Origin: Helicoverpa zea
Lineage: Eukaryota > Arthropoda > Insecta > Lepidoptera > Noctuidae
Direction: 5' to 3'
Assembly: GCF_022581195.2 (NCBI RefSeq)
Contig: NC_061462.1
Location: 7,626,001-7,690,000, forward strand
DNA: 64,000 nt
The notes under the pieces are model-generated. The model searched no databases. It saw nothing but the letters and a program-made list of their open reading frames with translations, and had not been told where the DNA came from. Of the stretch, positions 33,927 to 47,227 are shown piece after piece (position 1 is the stretch's first letter; the number at the start of each line of letters is the position of its first letter). Both the position numbers and the translations under genes were made by a program.

Positions 33927-36900
33927 CTATTCGCTCACTGAATAATAAGCACTATGCGGTGGGGACACATGTTACACTATCTGCATTGCTAACTTTGTAG
34001 CGTGGTACACGCGCCTATCCTCGTCGGCTCGCATTCTTGCGTTGTGAATTATCGCTTTAGAAGCTTTTAGGATGCACCCTAATCGGGCAAAGGGGAACAT
34101 TTAAAATTCAAGTGACTCGACACTGATAGCTTGAGAGATTTTAATTGGCTGCTGATTTTTGTCGTCCCGACTCGGATAGTGTTAAATTAGACGATGTTTT
34201 CTAAAGTAATGTAGAATTTAAGTATTAGAATAGGCTTTCAACGTGAAATTTCATTATTTACCAGCTATTTGTGAGTGTAAGTAGCTAAATGGAAAATATA
34301 AAAGGAATTCCTAATAAACTGTTGTTCCGCTCATCAATATATGCGACCGTTTCGGAAACCGTATGTAGGATGAATATAGATTCAGATTGTTCCTAACTAT
34401 TTAAAAAGGTCGTATGTGTAAGCAATACTTCTTGCTTTTTTATGGCCCAATAAACAGATGCAGGTAAGTTCTCTCAGGTACGTAAAGACCTTAAAATGTA
34501 ACGGTGTACCTAAGCATAGGTAATGAATGAACAACATTGTAGCCCGACTTCATCTAACATAGAAAGGGTTTCCAGTGAAAGGAATTTATGTCGGTACCTA
34601 CTCTTGCGAACTGCCTGTACGGCGACAACGGTGCTTAAATTATAGTTGTAAGTAATATAGAAGTGGCCTATAATGGTAGGCTGGAATATAAATGTATTGT
34701 ACCTAAGAAATAACCTATAGGAAATCGTGTTTTATTACCGAGGTAAATATGGATAATTTATTATTTATTAGGCTGTAAAATATTTACTTTCGACTGTTAC
34801 TTACCAATGAAATTGAATAAAAGCAACAATGTCAAATGAGCTCTCTGGTCTCTATTTTTTACAAATGAAATACACTTTAAAGATACTACTTTTTTACAAA
34901 AATTGATATGAATATTTTATTAAATTGACTTTGCTACGCCGTAGCCCTAATTTTCGTAGTACAAAAGACTATAAGCAAAGGTGCATTATTAATAATTCAG
35001 CACTCAAATTACCAAAATAATTAAAAAACACAGAATTCAAACTATCGCAACGAATTTATCTAAACTAATTTACCAATCGTAGCTACCATTAGTCATCGTA
35101 GCACTCATTACAAAGCGTCGCAGGTTATTATTTATTATAAAGAAAATCACCCGAACAAACTTAATGAAGTACTATCATATTTTTATCTTAAATAATTAAG
35201 GACCACCTGACCACTTGGACTTAACAACTATATCACGTCTTTGTGATGCCGACGGTTGTTTCTCGACCTTTTTATTCTCTTTTCTAAAATTTATTGTTGT
35301 AAAATATGAAATTTCCAATAAAAATGTAGGTGGGGCTGCGACGTGGGGCTCACCATCTGTTGTTCCCCCATATTTATGTGATTAGTTCATGGATTGGTCC
35401 GGTGTACGTATAATTTTTATTTAAAATCGCCAATTTATGATTATAATCAGGTTCTGCCTCACAGACTGTCAAAAGTTTTCATCGATTTATGTGTGCCTGC
35501 CGTTGTTTGTGTTGGCTGCCTTCAACTCACTTGCCTCCCCTTTTTTATTCGTAGGTAACTTCAACATTTTATCGCCTGACTGCTCCTGAACGGACAGACA
35601 ATTGTCTAACCCATTTAAATAGTTCTTTATGTCATTAAGATATTGTTTCGCATTAGCTATTAGCGTTATCTAATTGGATAACGTTACTTAAGACCTAAGT
35701 AATTACTTCATCGATTTATACACAAGCAGATAAGCAGCTTTTACAGAACTTGTTTACAGACGTACCTACGTCTGCAAAATCATTTTTGTAACTTTATATG
35801 CGGGTAGAGTTCGCAAAAAACTACTTTGTAAAACATAGACACAACATAGAGATAGGGATCTCGTTGATAACGAAAAAAAATTGGTCAGCAAAAAAGTTTA
35901 TCTTTGCTCGAAGATCGGCAGGTTAAATTAGTAAGTATATTCACTCTTTTCGGTATAATATAACGGTAGGTTACACAAAGAAGCGATGTCCCCACATTAA
36001 GGGGGATCTGAGCCATCTGTGAGATCGAGCCCGTCGACAACTTGTATGGGATGCCGTTATGGGGAGTCAAGTGGGTGAATCAACACCCGCCATGTGTACC
36101 CACGGTGTAGGTATTGTGTATTGATTGGATGACGCGACGCTTACTAACTACAAAGGCTGGAATATGTCTAAAATAACAAACAAAAATTAGCGATCATGTC
36201 GCAAATATTATGAACAATGAAATGCGATAACCTACTTTTTTTACAAGTTTCCGTAGCACAAAATATGATAACTAGTGTAAAAATAACCCCATTTGTTTAA
36301 GCAACAACATGTTTTGATACTTATCTCACACTTCCGTTAAGCCAGAGCTCTTACTGGTTTCCACGGTCAAGCTCAAGACCACATAACAAAAATATTACGT
36401 AATTTTACAAAGAAATGTAACAAACAACTACATAACCGCACCTAAGTTTATCAACATCTAAAATACCAACGAAAGTAACATCTTGAAACCATACAGTGAG
36501 GCGGGGTCGATGCACTGGAGCATGTAAGTCTTAACACGATGGAATAAAGTCGTAATTCGCTCCGTAATGCATCACTGGATCCGCGTATCAATGTAGACGA
36601 TCACAGATGCAGATATTCGTGACGTGTGACATGAGGCGACGTGACCTTGACCCACGAATGACGGATTCCGGCCTTGCGGGGTCGCCGAACTGTACATGTA
36701 GGTTGCTACACTATCTAGTCAACATCTACACGTTGGAACGTTTAACCTAGTATTCCGTTTATAAAAAATATAACCGCGACTTTTTGTCGCATTCTTTTCA
36801 GCGCGCGTGAAAAATAGTATTACACGAAATAAAAACAAGTAGATAAGGTTTGTTTTCTATTTGAGAATTTATTTTTGAAAATAGAATAGTGACAGCGCGT

Positions 36901-39900
36901 TACTCGAGCTTATCAATAAGTTATTAGACATGAAGAAAGTTATAGCCCAACTAATAGAAAAGATAAGTGCCCGATACGAAATATTACATAATAAATAGAT
37001 AATACACATAGTGTTATGTTTTTTACACGCTTTTTATTAGCTTCACCTGTATGTTTGTATGTTTGTTTGTAACCGACTTCTTTTACATAAAGCTAATGCA
37101 ATCGTAATCGGCCGCGTTTACAAGACATTCTATAGTAAATTGATAGTTTAGTTTTTGTGTTTACAACGCTTGGTGTGTGTTTTGAATAAAAAGCGGTTTG
37201 TACGACAATGCAGATAGCATCACGTGGATGCAAATCGTGGGAGGCGGGTCGAGACGTTCGCTCTTTCACGAAAATATATGTTAAAACACAGTCTTTGTTC
37301 GTAATTGAATGTGCCTTTACATTGAATTTTAAATGTAATACACTCTGTGTTTTCTGAAACTACCAACATCAACGTAAATAAATAAATAATACATCGAGAT
37401 GATAATAATCTTGGAGGATTATTTCATTTGCGGTTTACCCTTTTATTGTGTGCGAGCTACATCACTACATACGTAGTATATGCATATTGATGAACTTTTA
37501 AACAAGATAAGATTGTGTGTTTATTTCAACAATTTTCATGTGTTTATACGGGACGTTAATCGTGATTTTGATGTCACCACCCACTTAAAAATCGCTTCAT
37601 AAATTATATCAGGTTCACAATCGTGTTGCTACTGCAAATGAAAATTTACAGGAGTTCAACAGAGCATGAATTCATGGATCGTCCGGCTGACCACTAAATT
37701 ATTTATTAGTCTCAACAAAGGAACCATTTCGGGCGAACAAATCGCCCCCGAATACATTGCATTTGATTTAAAACACAGGTATTTGACCGAGTCGCCGCCC
37801 GCTACGAATAATGAGTTTATTTACGACAATAGAGGCGACGGACAAGGCTCTTTATTGTCATGATTAGTTGCGATCCCCGACAATTGATCGAGCGAATTTT
37901 AAGTGCATAACAAACGAGACTGTTATTTATATAGACGTTACTGTTATGTGGGTAATACTTTTTATTAATTTGACCATTTTATTGACTTTATTGTTTCAAA
38001 ACTGCGTGAGCGATCGCAGCAATACACAGTAGCATCCCAGAGCTCAATAAATCAGTGTACACTCAAAATACTCGTGTTGGTTATTTTGGTCGAGCGATCA
38101 CTGACGCCGATGCCTTGCATAATGTACGTCGTTAATCGCGTTGTAAATTCGTCGACCGTCAACAGGCAGTCGGGGTGACGATGCAGCACTGAGTCGCCCA
38201 AATTTCGTCTCGGCCGACCGCAGGATTTGTCCCCTTGCCAAATATCCCAGCTGTGGACACAAGCGCGCTCTGAATACTGATTAAATGTACGTTATTGTTT
38301 TCGTTTTTTTTTTCACTTTCGTTGTTCGGCTATCGACCTATTGAATTTTTCATGGTGTTCTTTATTGGAATTTCGTATGAGCTCCTCTGATAACTGGCAG
38401 CGTTAACGTCTATCTATATGATCGAACGATTCCGCGGGAGGAAGTTTCGTCAATTAGGTATACCAGCTCGGCGGTGGCATTAGCATACATTTCACATCCA
38501 ATTCAACGATCCTTTATCGACGTTTGAATTGCTTTTATTTGCAAAATAAAAATAAATGTGGCTATATTTAGAGAATAATCGACTCCAGGCCGGAAAGTAG
38601 CTGCCAACGAGGATAAAATCGTATTAAATCTGGCTAGATATGAAACAGCGTACGCAACAAACCGCTGGATGCCGCCACTCAACATCTGTGTAGGATTAGT
38701 TCTATGAAAACAAATCGTTACTCTGAAGTAGATTTTCGTCGTTACATACATAAATGTGTCATAACAATGTCAAATAAACTTGTACTTACATGACAATACA
38801 GATACAATATCACGTTAACCCACAGAATGGCATCGACAAAAAGCACTAAAAACGCCAATTAATAGAAAATTTCAAGCGGCGTGACTGTTGTCGTAGCCCT
38901 GTTTAAAATACGCGACATTGTGGAGCATCGGGTTTACAAAATAGGTTCATCTCTGTCCCTCTTGTACAGTTAGTACTTGAAACGAACGAACACGGTATGT
39001 GCAGTTACCTTTATCTATAAAACGCATTCGTAATAGTAAAGTGGATCACGTTATGATCGCACAATGCACATTTTTATGAAGGGCGAAAAGGGCGAATATC
39101 AATATCGACCCTATTCGAATGTTATACGAGTCTCACATATTATTATACCTATCAGTATCGGAAAATCCACATCGTAGACGTAAGTATTGTAAATTTTGTA
39201 GTGTTTACTCGTTCTAAAACTCTTACAAGCTACGAAAATAAGTCTGCATTAGAAAATTGAAAGTGAAGAACGATTAAATAATAAACATCCTTATCTGAAG
39301 CCGTAAACAAAGGAAAATATTTATATTGAACGGAATTAAGCGCTTAATCCTTTTAACTTTTAATTGACGTAACGTGTACCACCTGGACTCTAAACAATAA
39401 AATGCATAAAACTCACCCCGGGTACTCGATTTTAAAGAATGTTCATTTGCAGCGACTTTGAAGCACGTTTTTAGGAAAAAATTGTTCGAGATTGGGATCC
39501 GAATTTACTGATACTGGGGAATGTAAGTTCAACTTGCTGAAAGTTTTAAAATATCATTATCGAATGAGGTGTTACGATGGAAAATCGGTCGTATATCTTT
39601 CCATGTGAGATTTATTTTTGTATATCGCTTTACGTGCGTTTAAGTCAGTTTTCCAGGTTAAGGGAGCTGATGTAGGACGTGCAAATAAACACGGTATTTT
39701 TATCGCTGCAAACCTTTATATAGTGGCGGTCGATTTCTCCTCTTTATCTGCTCAGAGCGGTGTCTGCTTTATCTTGAATAAAAAGAAAGATACGTGTAGA
39801 CTGTCAAAGGATTTCGTATCAAGTGATGGCATTGGCTATGACTTCGAAAAACAGGGCGACCGAGGCTGCAGTATTGATGGGAACAATTTCATACTACAGT

Positions 39901-42637
39901 GTTTACTTAATTATCCCTTTTCATTCAAACTTTATAAGGAACATGAGAATTTTACGACCATCAAGAATAAAGATAAGCGAACATTATGACCAATATAAAT
40001 ATCTACAAAGTTCACACATAATAAAACAATTAATGATAACTTTTATGACAATAATAAAACAATAAGGCTTTAGTTAACAAAAACAAACGAAAATTACAGG
40101 CGAGTGATCCTATCGTGATGTTTGTTATAATTCAAATTAGGTCTTTATAGAAGTTACACGTTTGTTTGTCCTGGAGGAAATTTTTGATTCGATAAGAGAT
40201 CGTAAAACACTGCCCCCCGTGTCATAAAATCGAATCGAGTCTGTCATGCAAATATGGTCTTAAATGCCAGGTGTTATGTAACCTGGGATCATTTTTTTCG
40301 CATGGCCCGTGTTGCCTGCATTGTTTTATGACTATGGAAGGGTTACCAAGTTACGTAATGTTACAATAAACGTTTTGAGGGCAATAAATTTTAATAGAGC
40401 AGAAATTTATGGTCAATTTGTGGAGACATTTACAGCTGATGAACAAAAAGTTTATTTTTCATGCCCTTGTTTGTCGGGACATAAATCTTGTATCGGTATC
40501 AGGTTTCGGCTGTCATAGGTATTTGTGTCATGACGAGTATGAACGTAACGCGTTCTACTTCATAACAATAAAAATCGAAGCTGAAAAGTTGGATCACTGA
40601 AAACATATTGGAAATTGTTTTTAACTGAAGGAAATGTTATAGAAGTACGTAACAAATTGCTGTTTTAAAACAACTGTCGTTTGCGCTACCAACGTTTGTG
40701 GTTTTACCTTGATATGAATTGGAAAAATAAAGGCATTCATATCTGGAACTTTCATTTTAAATGCGTGCCAAAACATGTTGCGAATTTGTTACATTTTATT
40801 TGATGTAATCATGAAGTTCAGTCCTCCATAAATGAAAAATACAAGCGTTTTGTGAGAACTACGTCACAAGCACGTCTAACCTACATAAGAGTTGTCAGAA
40901 TCCATTCCCTAACATTCCGATTTTATGTCAAAACTATATACGAAAACAAAAAACAGTAACGGAATACGTGGCAGAGCGAACGCTGCTAAGCCAATATATT
41001 GAAATTGCAATACAGACGAGGCAAGTTCTTTCATTAGGGTTGGAAAATAAAAACAATACAAGTGAAAAGGGTATCGGATACTGTGCGCATATTCGCCAGA
41101 GAAAATTTCCTATTATGATCCCTTCCCTAAAGTCAACTACGTACCTATAGGTACGAACTTGTATAGCAAAAATTGTCTGCCGTCCACTAGTGATGCGCTT
41201 CTATCGATATTAACAAAGCAATAACAAAATCTATATGCTAATGACTTAGACTATTTTTATAAAAAGAGCTTTTTATATTAACACCGTATCTAATTGTAGA
41301 TTCATGGCATTAACGTATCGGTAGTATCCATAGGCGGAATATAAAGTATCAATTTATAGATTTCCAATTACATAGTAATTGTCATCTTGAATTTGATAAG
41401 GATTAATTAAAAACAGTATCGACAATTACCGGTAGCGTTGTCTGAGGAGCGTCCCTACGCCCCCTGCACGCACACATCCATGCAACGTTCACGGAGTCAC
41501 ACAGACGTACAACAAACACGCTTATACAAAGCTTAAGGTACGTATTTAGAGACATAGTTTCATCCGCGACCAAGAGTGGAAATTTCAATAAAAATGCAAA
41601 TTTTTCCCGAGCAATTTCCTTCTCACTACCGCTGCCTGCGTTATTGGGTCCTACCGCATTATTTTCGGGTTTGCAGCGTTATAACGCACCTACAGAGGTG
41701 GATTATCTAACTATACGTATCTATAGTACTTCAATTTACTTGTTAATATACGCCATCGAATTACGGTTATCACACGCGCGCAAGAATGGAGTGTAATCCC
41801 CCTTAAATCGACACTAAGTTAACTTTAACGAAATGTTAAATAGTATTTACACAGGAACGAGTAACATTGGCGTTATTAGCCGTATTAGCTTTTTTAAAGC
41901 GCTGGCGTGGTGTCGACTAATAAAGGTTCAAGTTAAACTCTGAGAGTGTCGATTACTGCTTGTTTAAACAAAGTGGAAAATTTAACATCGTGTAGTTTGC
42001 TTTTCAACCTTTCAATTGCTTTATTGACGCTTGCAACACTGTCAGACAAACAGCTTAGTGCCAATAACATACACAACTTAATTTAGTTTCATGTTACTCG
42101 TACAAAATCGATGTTTTTGCCAACTTAATGCTAAAATTCTATTAAATGCTTGGAAACCAGCCATTAATTTCAGTTTTAATTAAACAACAGTACCTAGTCC
42201 AATGACATCGTTATCATGCAATCTACCTAATTCGCACAATAAAAACAAGTGCGTTAAATCTGCATAAATACTGTGTTTTAAAACTTTCCGCTTAGTTGGG
42301 GCGCGGCGCCGGGGGATGAAAAGGGGTGGGGGCGAACAGGCCAGATTAAGGACGCTGGAAGCGAGGAAAGAATACACAATTAGCTTTCTGCTACCTGCTG
42401 CAGATAACGTATCCAGTTTAATATGATCCCGTTTGACACTTATCCGGTATAGCGTTCCCTTACTTTTTTATGTTGGTCGCCGGGGACGCAGGTCTTTGGT
42501 TAAGCTGGCCGGTTTCAAGTCGGGGATTTTAAAAACGCTCGGCGAGTTTAGCTGCGACCGGAACCAAGGGGGCCGGATCGATCAGCGGAACTCGGATATT
42601 CGTTGGCTGTGTTGAAAAATCAAAATTAGATACTTAG
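33927..42637. other. Long intergenic stretch, no gene or transposon recognised
   Basis: Nearly 9 kb without a recognised gene. A fragment at about 37030-37100 (TTAGCTTCACCTGTATGTTTGTATG...) resembles a dispersed lepidopteran repeat but is too short to assign. GC-richer islands at 36490-36720, 38090-38270 and 42290-42600 are non-repetitive candidates for regulatory elements. The plus frame at 39618-39989 (123 codons, TTG start) is open but shows no domain. A single FTZ-F1/ERR-type site is listed separately. Confidence 0.5.
36642..36650 (-). promoter_or_regulatory. FTZ-F1/ERR-type monomer site
   Basis: TGACCTTGA, reverse complement TCAAGGTCA, is a consensus monomeric nuclear-receptor site of the FTZ-F1/ERR type inside a GC-richer island. 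A single 9-base match is weak evidence. Confidence 0.3.
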
Positions 42638-43401
42638 TAAGGTAAACGTACCAATACTCGTCGGATTTCGGAAGTCACCGACTTTGAAGCGCTACTGTCT
42701 GTTAAATATTCAATGTAAAATGAAAATTTTTGCATGACGTGATAGAGTATTTATTCGTTATTCTAAGTAATTAATGTTTTTTTAATCATTTTCATGGGTT
42801 TATGTACTTATTAAGGCAAAAGTAAAAAAAGGGCGATTTGTACCAATAGTCGTCTGATTTGTACGGATACTCGTCAAATATTCCCAGTACTCGTCAACTT
42901 TTAATGCTAATGTGAACTCTCTGCTCTTGAACATAAAGTTCAAGTTACGTACATTTTTTTTGTGCTTGACTTTGTTAAGCATACTTGTGCCTTTGAAACA
43001 TTAGGTTAGAAAACCAAATCCCTATTTAGAATAGCAGGTCATAATCTGTTAGAAGAGCAGGTATTCAATAAAACAGATACATAGTTACATTTTAATTTAT
43101 ATTCCTATCTATCAAACGCTTGGAATCACAAAATCAGTCTATAAAATATATGTTATATTTCGTAATCAATCATATAACCATGCAGTCATGTGCATATGTA
43201 GCACGAGTAAAATTATTACTATTAAAATATTTAAATTGTAAAACCAATATTGTGTTTTCCCAAAATTTATATACAACCTTCGCTCCTCTCCCTTATGGAA
43301 GCAGCCACATCTTTTAGACAGAATTGACCAAATTATCCGTACTATCCTTCATCTCTTTTTAATTTGGCCTTGGACGACCGAGCGTGGCTTCAAGCCACCC
43401 T

Positions 43402-43572
43402 TTTTTTTTTTAACGACGTCAAAAATCATCAAATGACCCCTCCCGCTGTGGGTTAGCAGCGGTGAGGGAGTGTCAGACCCTTACTGACTAAAAACCGTCG
43501 TGTTCCGTCAAAGGCCTTTTATGTACCAGGGCCGTGGTATCTCTTTCGAACAACCCGCAGCCCCCGCTGGGG
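43402..43572 (+). repeat. Widespread lepidopteran dispersed repeat
   Basis: After a T run the sequence reads AACGACGTCAAAAATCATCAAATGACC, GGTTAGCAGCGGTGAGGGAG, CTTACTGACTAAAAACCGTC and CAGGGCCGTGGTATCTCTTTCGAACAACCC. From memory these words form a repeat seen in many moth and butterfly genomes. It abuts the LINE coding remnant at about 43573, so it is either that element's own sequence or inserted next to it. Confidence 0.6.
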
Positions 43573-44291
43573 TTGCTGACATCTCTTTGAGGAGCGCGTG
43601 GAACAACGCGCGCCGTCGACACGGGCGCGAAGCCACCCTTCCGATCAGATTCGGTGGCCTCGGCGTCCGCAAAATTTCCAGTTTAAGTCTACCGGCGTTC
43701 CTATCCTCGGTGTGCGGCACTAAGGAGTTGACCAGCAAAATTTTAGCCCCTTCACTGGTCGATTCTGAGGTGCATGGTATGAACGCCTGGAAAGTAGCTT
43801 GCCCAAATACAGCCTTCCCTGACAACCCGGCTTCCCAGAGACAGTGGGACGAGCCGCTCTGTAGATTGACGAGAAATAAACTAATTGAAACATCTGTCAA
43901 TACTACTGAGCGTCTGGCTGTGGGAGAGTGGGAGTCAGGCTATGGCTTCACGCACTGCCGTCACCCAGCGTTGGAACCATGCTGGGTGACACAACATTCC
44001 GGATCGCTACATGCCTACGCCTCAGCGCTCCCACTGAGGCTCCGCATCGCTGTCAGTGCGGCGAATCTGTGGACTGCCTTGGGCACCATGGTCTTTCCTG
44101 TGGCAAAAGTGCTGGTCGCATGGCACGACACGCCAGCATAAATTACATGAAAATATGGAGTCCACTCGTGACCAAAAGGCTGGCTATACTTCGGCCAAAG
44201 GATATGCATTGCCATCCAGCGTGGCAATGCAGCCAGCCTTTTGGGCACGATCCCCGCTGACAGCGATGCGGATGAATTTTTTGATACTTAG
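43573..44291 (+). pseudogene. LINE fragment A: RT C-terminus and CCHC region, nuclease deleted
   Basis: The first frame contains LPIRFGGLGVRKISSLSLPAF, typical of the region after the reverse-transcriptase domain of a non-LTR element. Around 43918 the frame shifts, and from 43928 the plus strand reads LHALPSPSVGTMLGD and then HRCQCGESVDCLGHHGLSCG-KSAGRMARHASIN, a zinc-binding segment. At about 44140 the sequence jumps directly to the element's last 130 bp (44163-44291), losing the segment present in fragment B. That tail reads in several frames as a [22 protein letters not shown] end with a stop at 44289-44291. It is non-functional: truncated at 5', frameshifted and internally deleted. The clade is not assigned, but the C-terminal C-x-C...H...C plus KRPDG arrangement resembles restriction-like-endonuclease LINEs. 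Confidence 0.75.
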
Positions 44292-44349
44292 TTTTAATAT
44301 TTCCCCCTTTATTATTTTTGTAAATATGAAAGTCTGTGAGACCACCACA

Positions 44350-44948
44350 CTGGTCAATTTTGAGGTGCCATGCCTGACCGAGGCTTTAAATGCTTGGAAA
44401 GTCGTGCAGCCGCAGTGCCGGCCACATACCACGACATGCTAACATCAACGACGTGATCCGTCGCGCTCTTGTTGCCGTCGGCGTACCAGCCGTACTCGAA
44501 CCAAATGGCTTGGTACGCGACAATGGCAAGAGACCAGACGGCATGTCGCTATTTCCGTGGAAGTTGGGTAGGACTTTAGTGTGGGACGCGACGTGCATCG
44601 ACACTCTTGCGCCATCTCCCGGAACTCTCCCATCCCGGAACTGCATGTTGTGCTGGCTCCGCCGCTGCACAAGCAGAGAACCTCAAGCGGCGCAAATATA
44701 GTAACCTTATATTCAAGTACATGTTTGAGCCGTTTGGGGTTGAAACTCTTGGGCCGTGGGGTCCGAGAGCCCGCCTTCTTGCCAAGGATATTTCCCAGCG
44801 CCTGGTTGACGCTTCACGGGACCCAAAGGCTGGCTTTTATTTCGCACAGAGGTTGAGCATTGCCATTCAACGTGGCAATTCTGCCAGCCTTTTGGGTACA
44901 TTACCCAGTGACAGCGATGAGGAACAATTTTTTGATGCACTGTATTAG
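44350..44948 (+). pseudogene. LINE fragment B: nuclease-like C-terminus retained, RT/CCHC deleted
   Basis: A short stretch at 44350-44400 (LVNFEVPCL...NAWKV) matches the LVDSEVHG...NAWKV stretch of fragment A. Then the sequence jumps to [20 protein letters not shown] (from about 44405) and continues with [23 protein letters not shown] and [12 protein letters not shown]. The RPD-x(15)-D spacing resembles the PD-(D/E)xK nuclease signature. After a frameshift near 44620 it reads on as [24 protein letters not shown] and AQRLSIAIQRGNSASLLGT to a stop at 44946-44948. It lies head-to-tail with fragment A and lacks what A retains. It is a dead copy. Confidence 0.75.
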
Positions 44949-46132
44949 TTTTCAGACAGACAGAGCTCAAGATTCGTGCCGATAACTATAAGATTACTCT
45001 TTCCCCATCAATATCGAATACGACAAGCAAAGCAGTGACAGCGATGGAAGCTATGTCATCTTAGTTTTAAAACTGATTTTAATATTTTTTGCGTCAAAAC
45101 TAGTTGAATGACATAATTTTTATACAGGCGCTATTAAAGCAAGTTAGAGAGACGCGGTACAATACGCGTGACGACATGCAGTTATTTCAAACAAAAAGCA
45201 TAGTGTAAGAACAGTCAATTTTTGCTTGCCACAAATTGTAATCCAAGCGTAGTAGAAACAAAGGCTAGTGGTAGTTGTACCCAAAGCGTTAGATATGTAT
45301 CGTGTGTCCTTAATCGAATGGCGGAGGCCTACAGCGGCCAATATATACCTAAAAAAAACACTCGTAGAAAGTGCATACTTATAGGAAACAGGGGATTTAA
45401 CCATTAAGAAACATATTAATTGAATCGAATAACATGACTGTGTACGTGCATCTAGAACCAGAAGAGTAAAATGTACCCCTAAGAAAAAGCTTTAAAGAAA
45501 CGCAGTTTTATCAACAAATGTAGTCTAAACCTTAAATATGTTTGTTCTAGAGAGATAACAATTTTGTAAAAGTCCCGATATTAGCTATTTATTCGCATTT
45601 TGTACTGTAAAACACAAAATATCCTCATTATGACGAGTTTAGGTGCAACTTTTGAGCACGTCCCAGTAGTCGTCATAATAATTCTAAAATTGACGGGTTT
45701 TGGGTCAAATAGGAGTTTTAAAGTACCAATAGATGTCACATTAAAAAAATATATCTTCTATGTTAAAAGTATTCCAAATTGCATATTACATCGTTAGCAA
45801 ATAAACTTAACTATCTAATTAAACAAAGAAACATACCACAGACCCCACTGGAGTTATGTAAATCAAAGCACAAAACCACGTGCTGAGTTTCACTTTTGAC
45901 AGCTGAACTTCACGAAAAAACTATTTTGTTAGGGCACACACTTTTCGAATAACATATCTCAGACGCCATGAATGTTAAAACCCCGTATTGTAATTTCAAT
46001 TGTGCAATATATTATCAACAATATGTTGACATATAAACCGGGCCATTTTAAGTTCAGTAGAAATAATAAATAAAAGTTTTTAGATTAATTGACGACTATT
46101 GGGGCATGACGACTTCACCCGCGTTTACCTTA

Positions 46133-47227
46133 TTCACGTGCGTAGTGGATGAAGTAGATAGCCTTTTTGTGTTAGGGGAAGGTCAATGGTATTCTTGTAG
46201 ATGAGTAGGCGTTTCCAAATTGGGTGGGCCATCGATGTTTGAGTGCTTTTTAATCGATTGCGGATTCCCGAGATAAACCTGTCCTATCAGAACTTCTTTG
46301 TTTGGAGAAATGTTGTATACAATTTCTACTTATCAGTTTTATGCAGACGATAAGGAAAATTAGCTCTTAAATGTTGTTGTGTGTGCAAGTAATGGAATGT
46401 CCAAACAACAAAAAGTTTTCCTTTAGCAAAGTAGGTAAATAAGCAACTATATGAGAATATTACATACTGAAATATAATAGCGTGAAATATTATTACGAGC
46501 ACCACAACACAAAACGCAAAAAGAAATCCCCTAGTCACACAAGTTACGAGTCCAGTGTATACCCAGGCTTTTGTTAAGAAAAGGCAATAATCAGTTACAA
46601 CTAAGAAAAAGAATCAACAAAACACGTCGCTACAAAACGCGGCAACCAGCGTTCACATAAAACCTTACACACAACGTTATACTACGGAACCCTATGTTTG
46701 CCTGTAATACTTTACAGCATGCGCACGAAAACAAACACGGCACACTATGTCATATTCATTATGTTCTTAATAATAAAGTCGAAAATTGAACACGAAACCG
46801 CTTAAGCGAATGCAAATAGCATGTAAATATTTTGCGTTTATTTTCAGCGTTGAAGCAACGAGATAAAATTCGCGGCCGTAAAATAATATAGCGAGGCGAA
46901 ACGAAAGAGTATATTGTTGGTGGTATCATTACGCGTGTTCGCATAGTACTAAGACTCTCTGGTGCTATTATAAACTCTCTTTGTTGTGCATTTATGAGTG
47001 ATTAAAGTTGATGAACAATGAGTATCTATTGGACGTTGTAAAGTTTATGTTCCTAAATTAGGTTTTACAGATGTGTTAGGTGGTGTTTCTGATTTTATAT
47101 ACTTGTTATAACTGTACATGGCACAAGATGTAAAGTAGTTGTGTTATTTACTTGTTAATTCGTTTCTGTATTATGCACAGTAGGTAAATGTTCTGTTAGC
47201 GTAGTCGGTTTTTCGATGTTGACCGAC
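46133..47227. other. Intergenic stretch, no gene recognised
   Basis: No supported gene or repeat. Minus-strand frames of 61-70 codons near 46326 and 46759 are composition-driven. The stretch separates element 3 from the 60-bp-TIR MITE. Confidence 0.5.

Larger units (their letters stand above)
42640..46130. mobile_element. DNA transposon element 3 with nested retroelements
   Basis: The ends are short inverted repeats AGGTAAACG (42640-42648 and the reverse complement at 46122-46130) with TA outside each (42638-42639, 46131-46132). Inside both ends a family word of the form (A/C)CA(A/G)TA(C/G)TCGTC recurs: at 42650-42661, 42843-42854 and 42886-42896 on the left; at 45663-45673 and reversed at 46091-46101 on the right. 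TA target and family-specific subterminal words match the layout of elements 1 and 2, suggesting another pogo-like derivative. No transposase remnant was identified. About 1.5 kb of the interior (43402-44948) consists of unrelated nested repeat and LINE sequence. Confidence 0.6.

Noticed and set aside
39618..39989. 123-codon plus-strand open frame
   Set aside because: TTG start, no recognisable domain, no splice context, overlapping frames of similar quality. Insufficient evidence for a gene.
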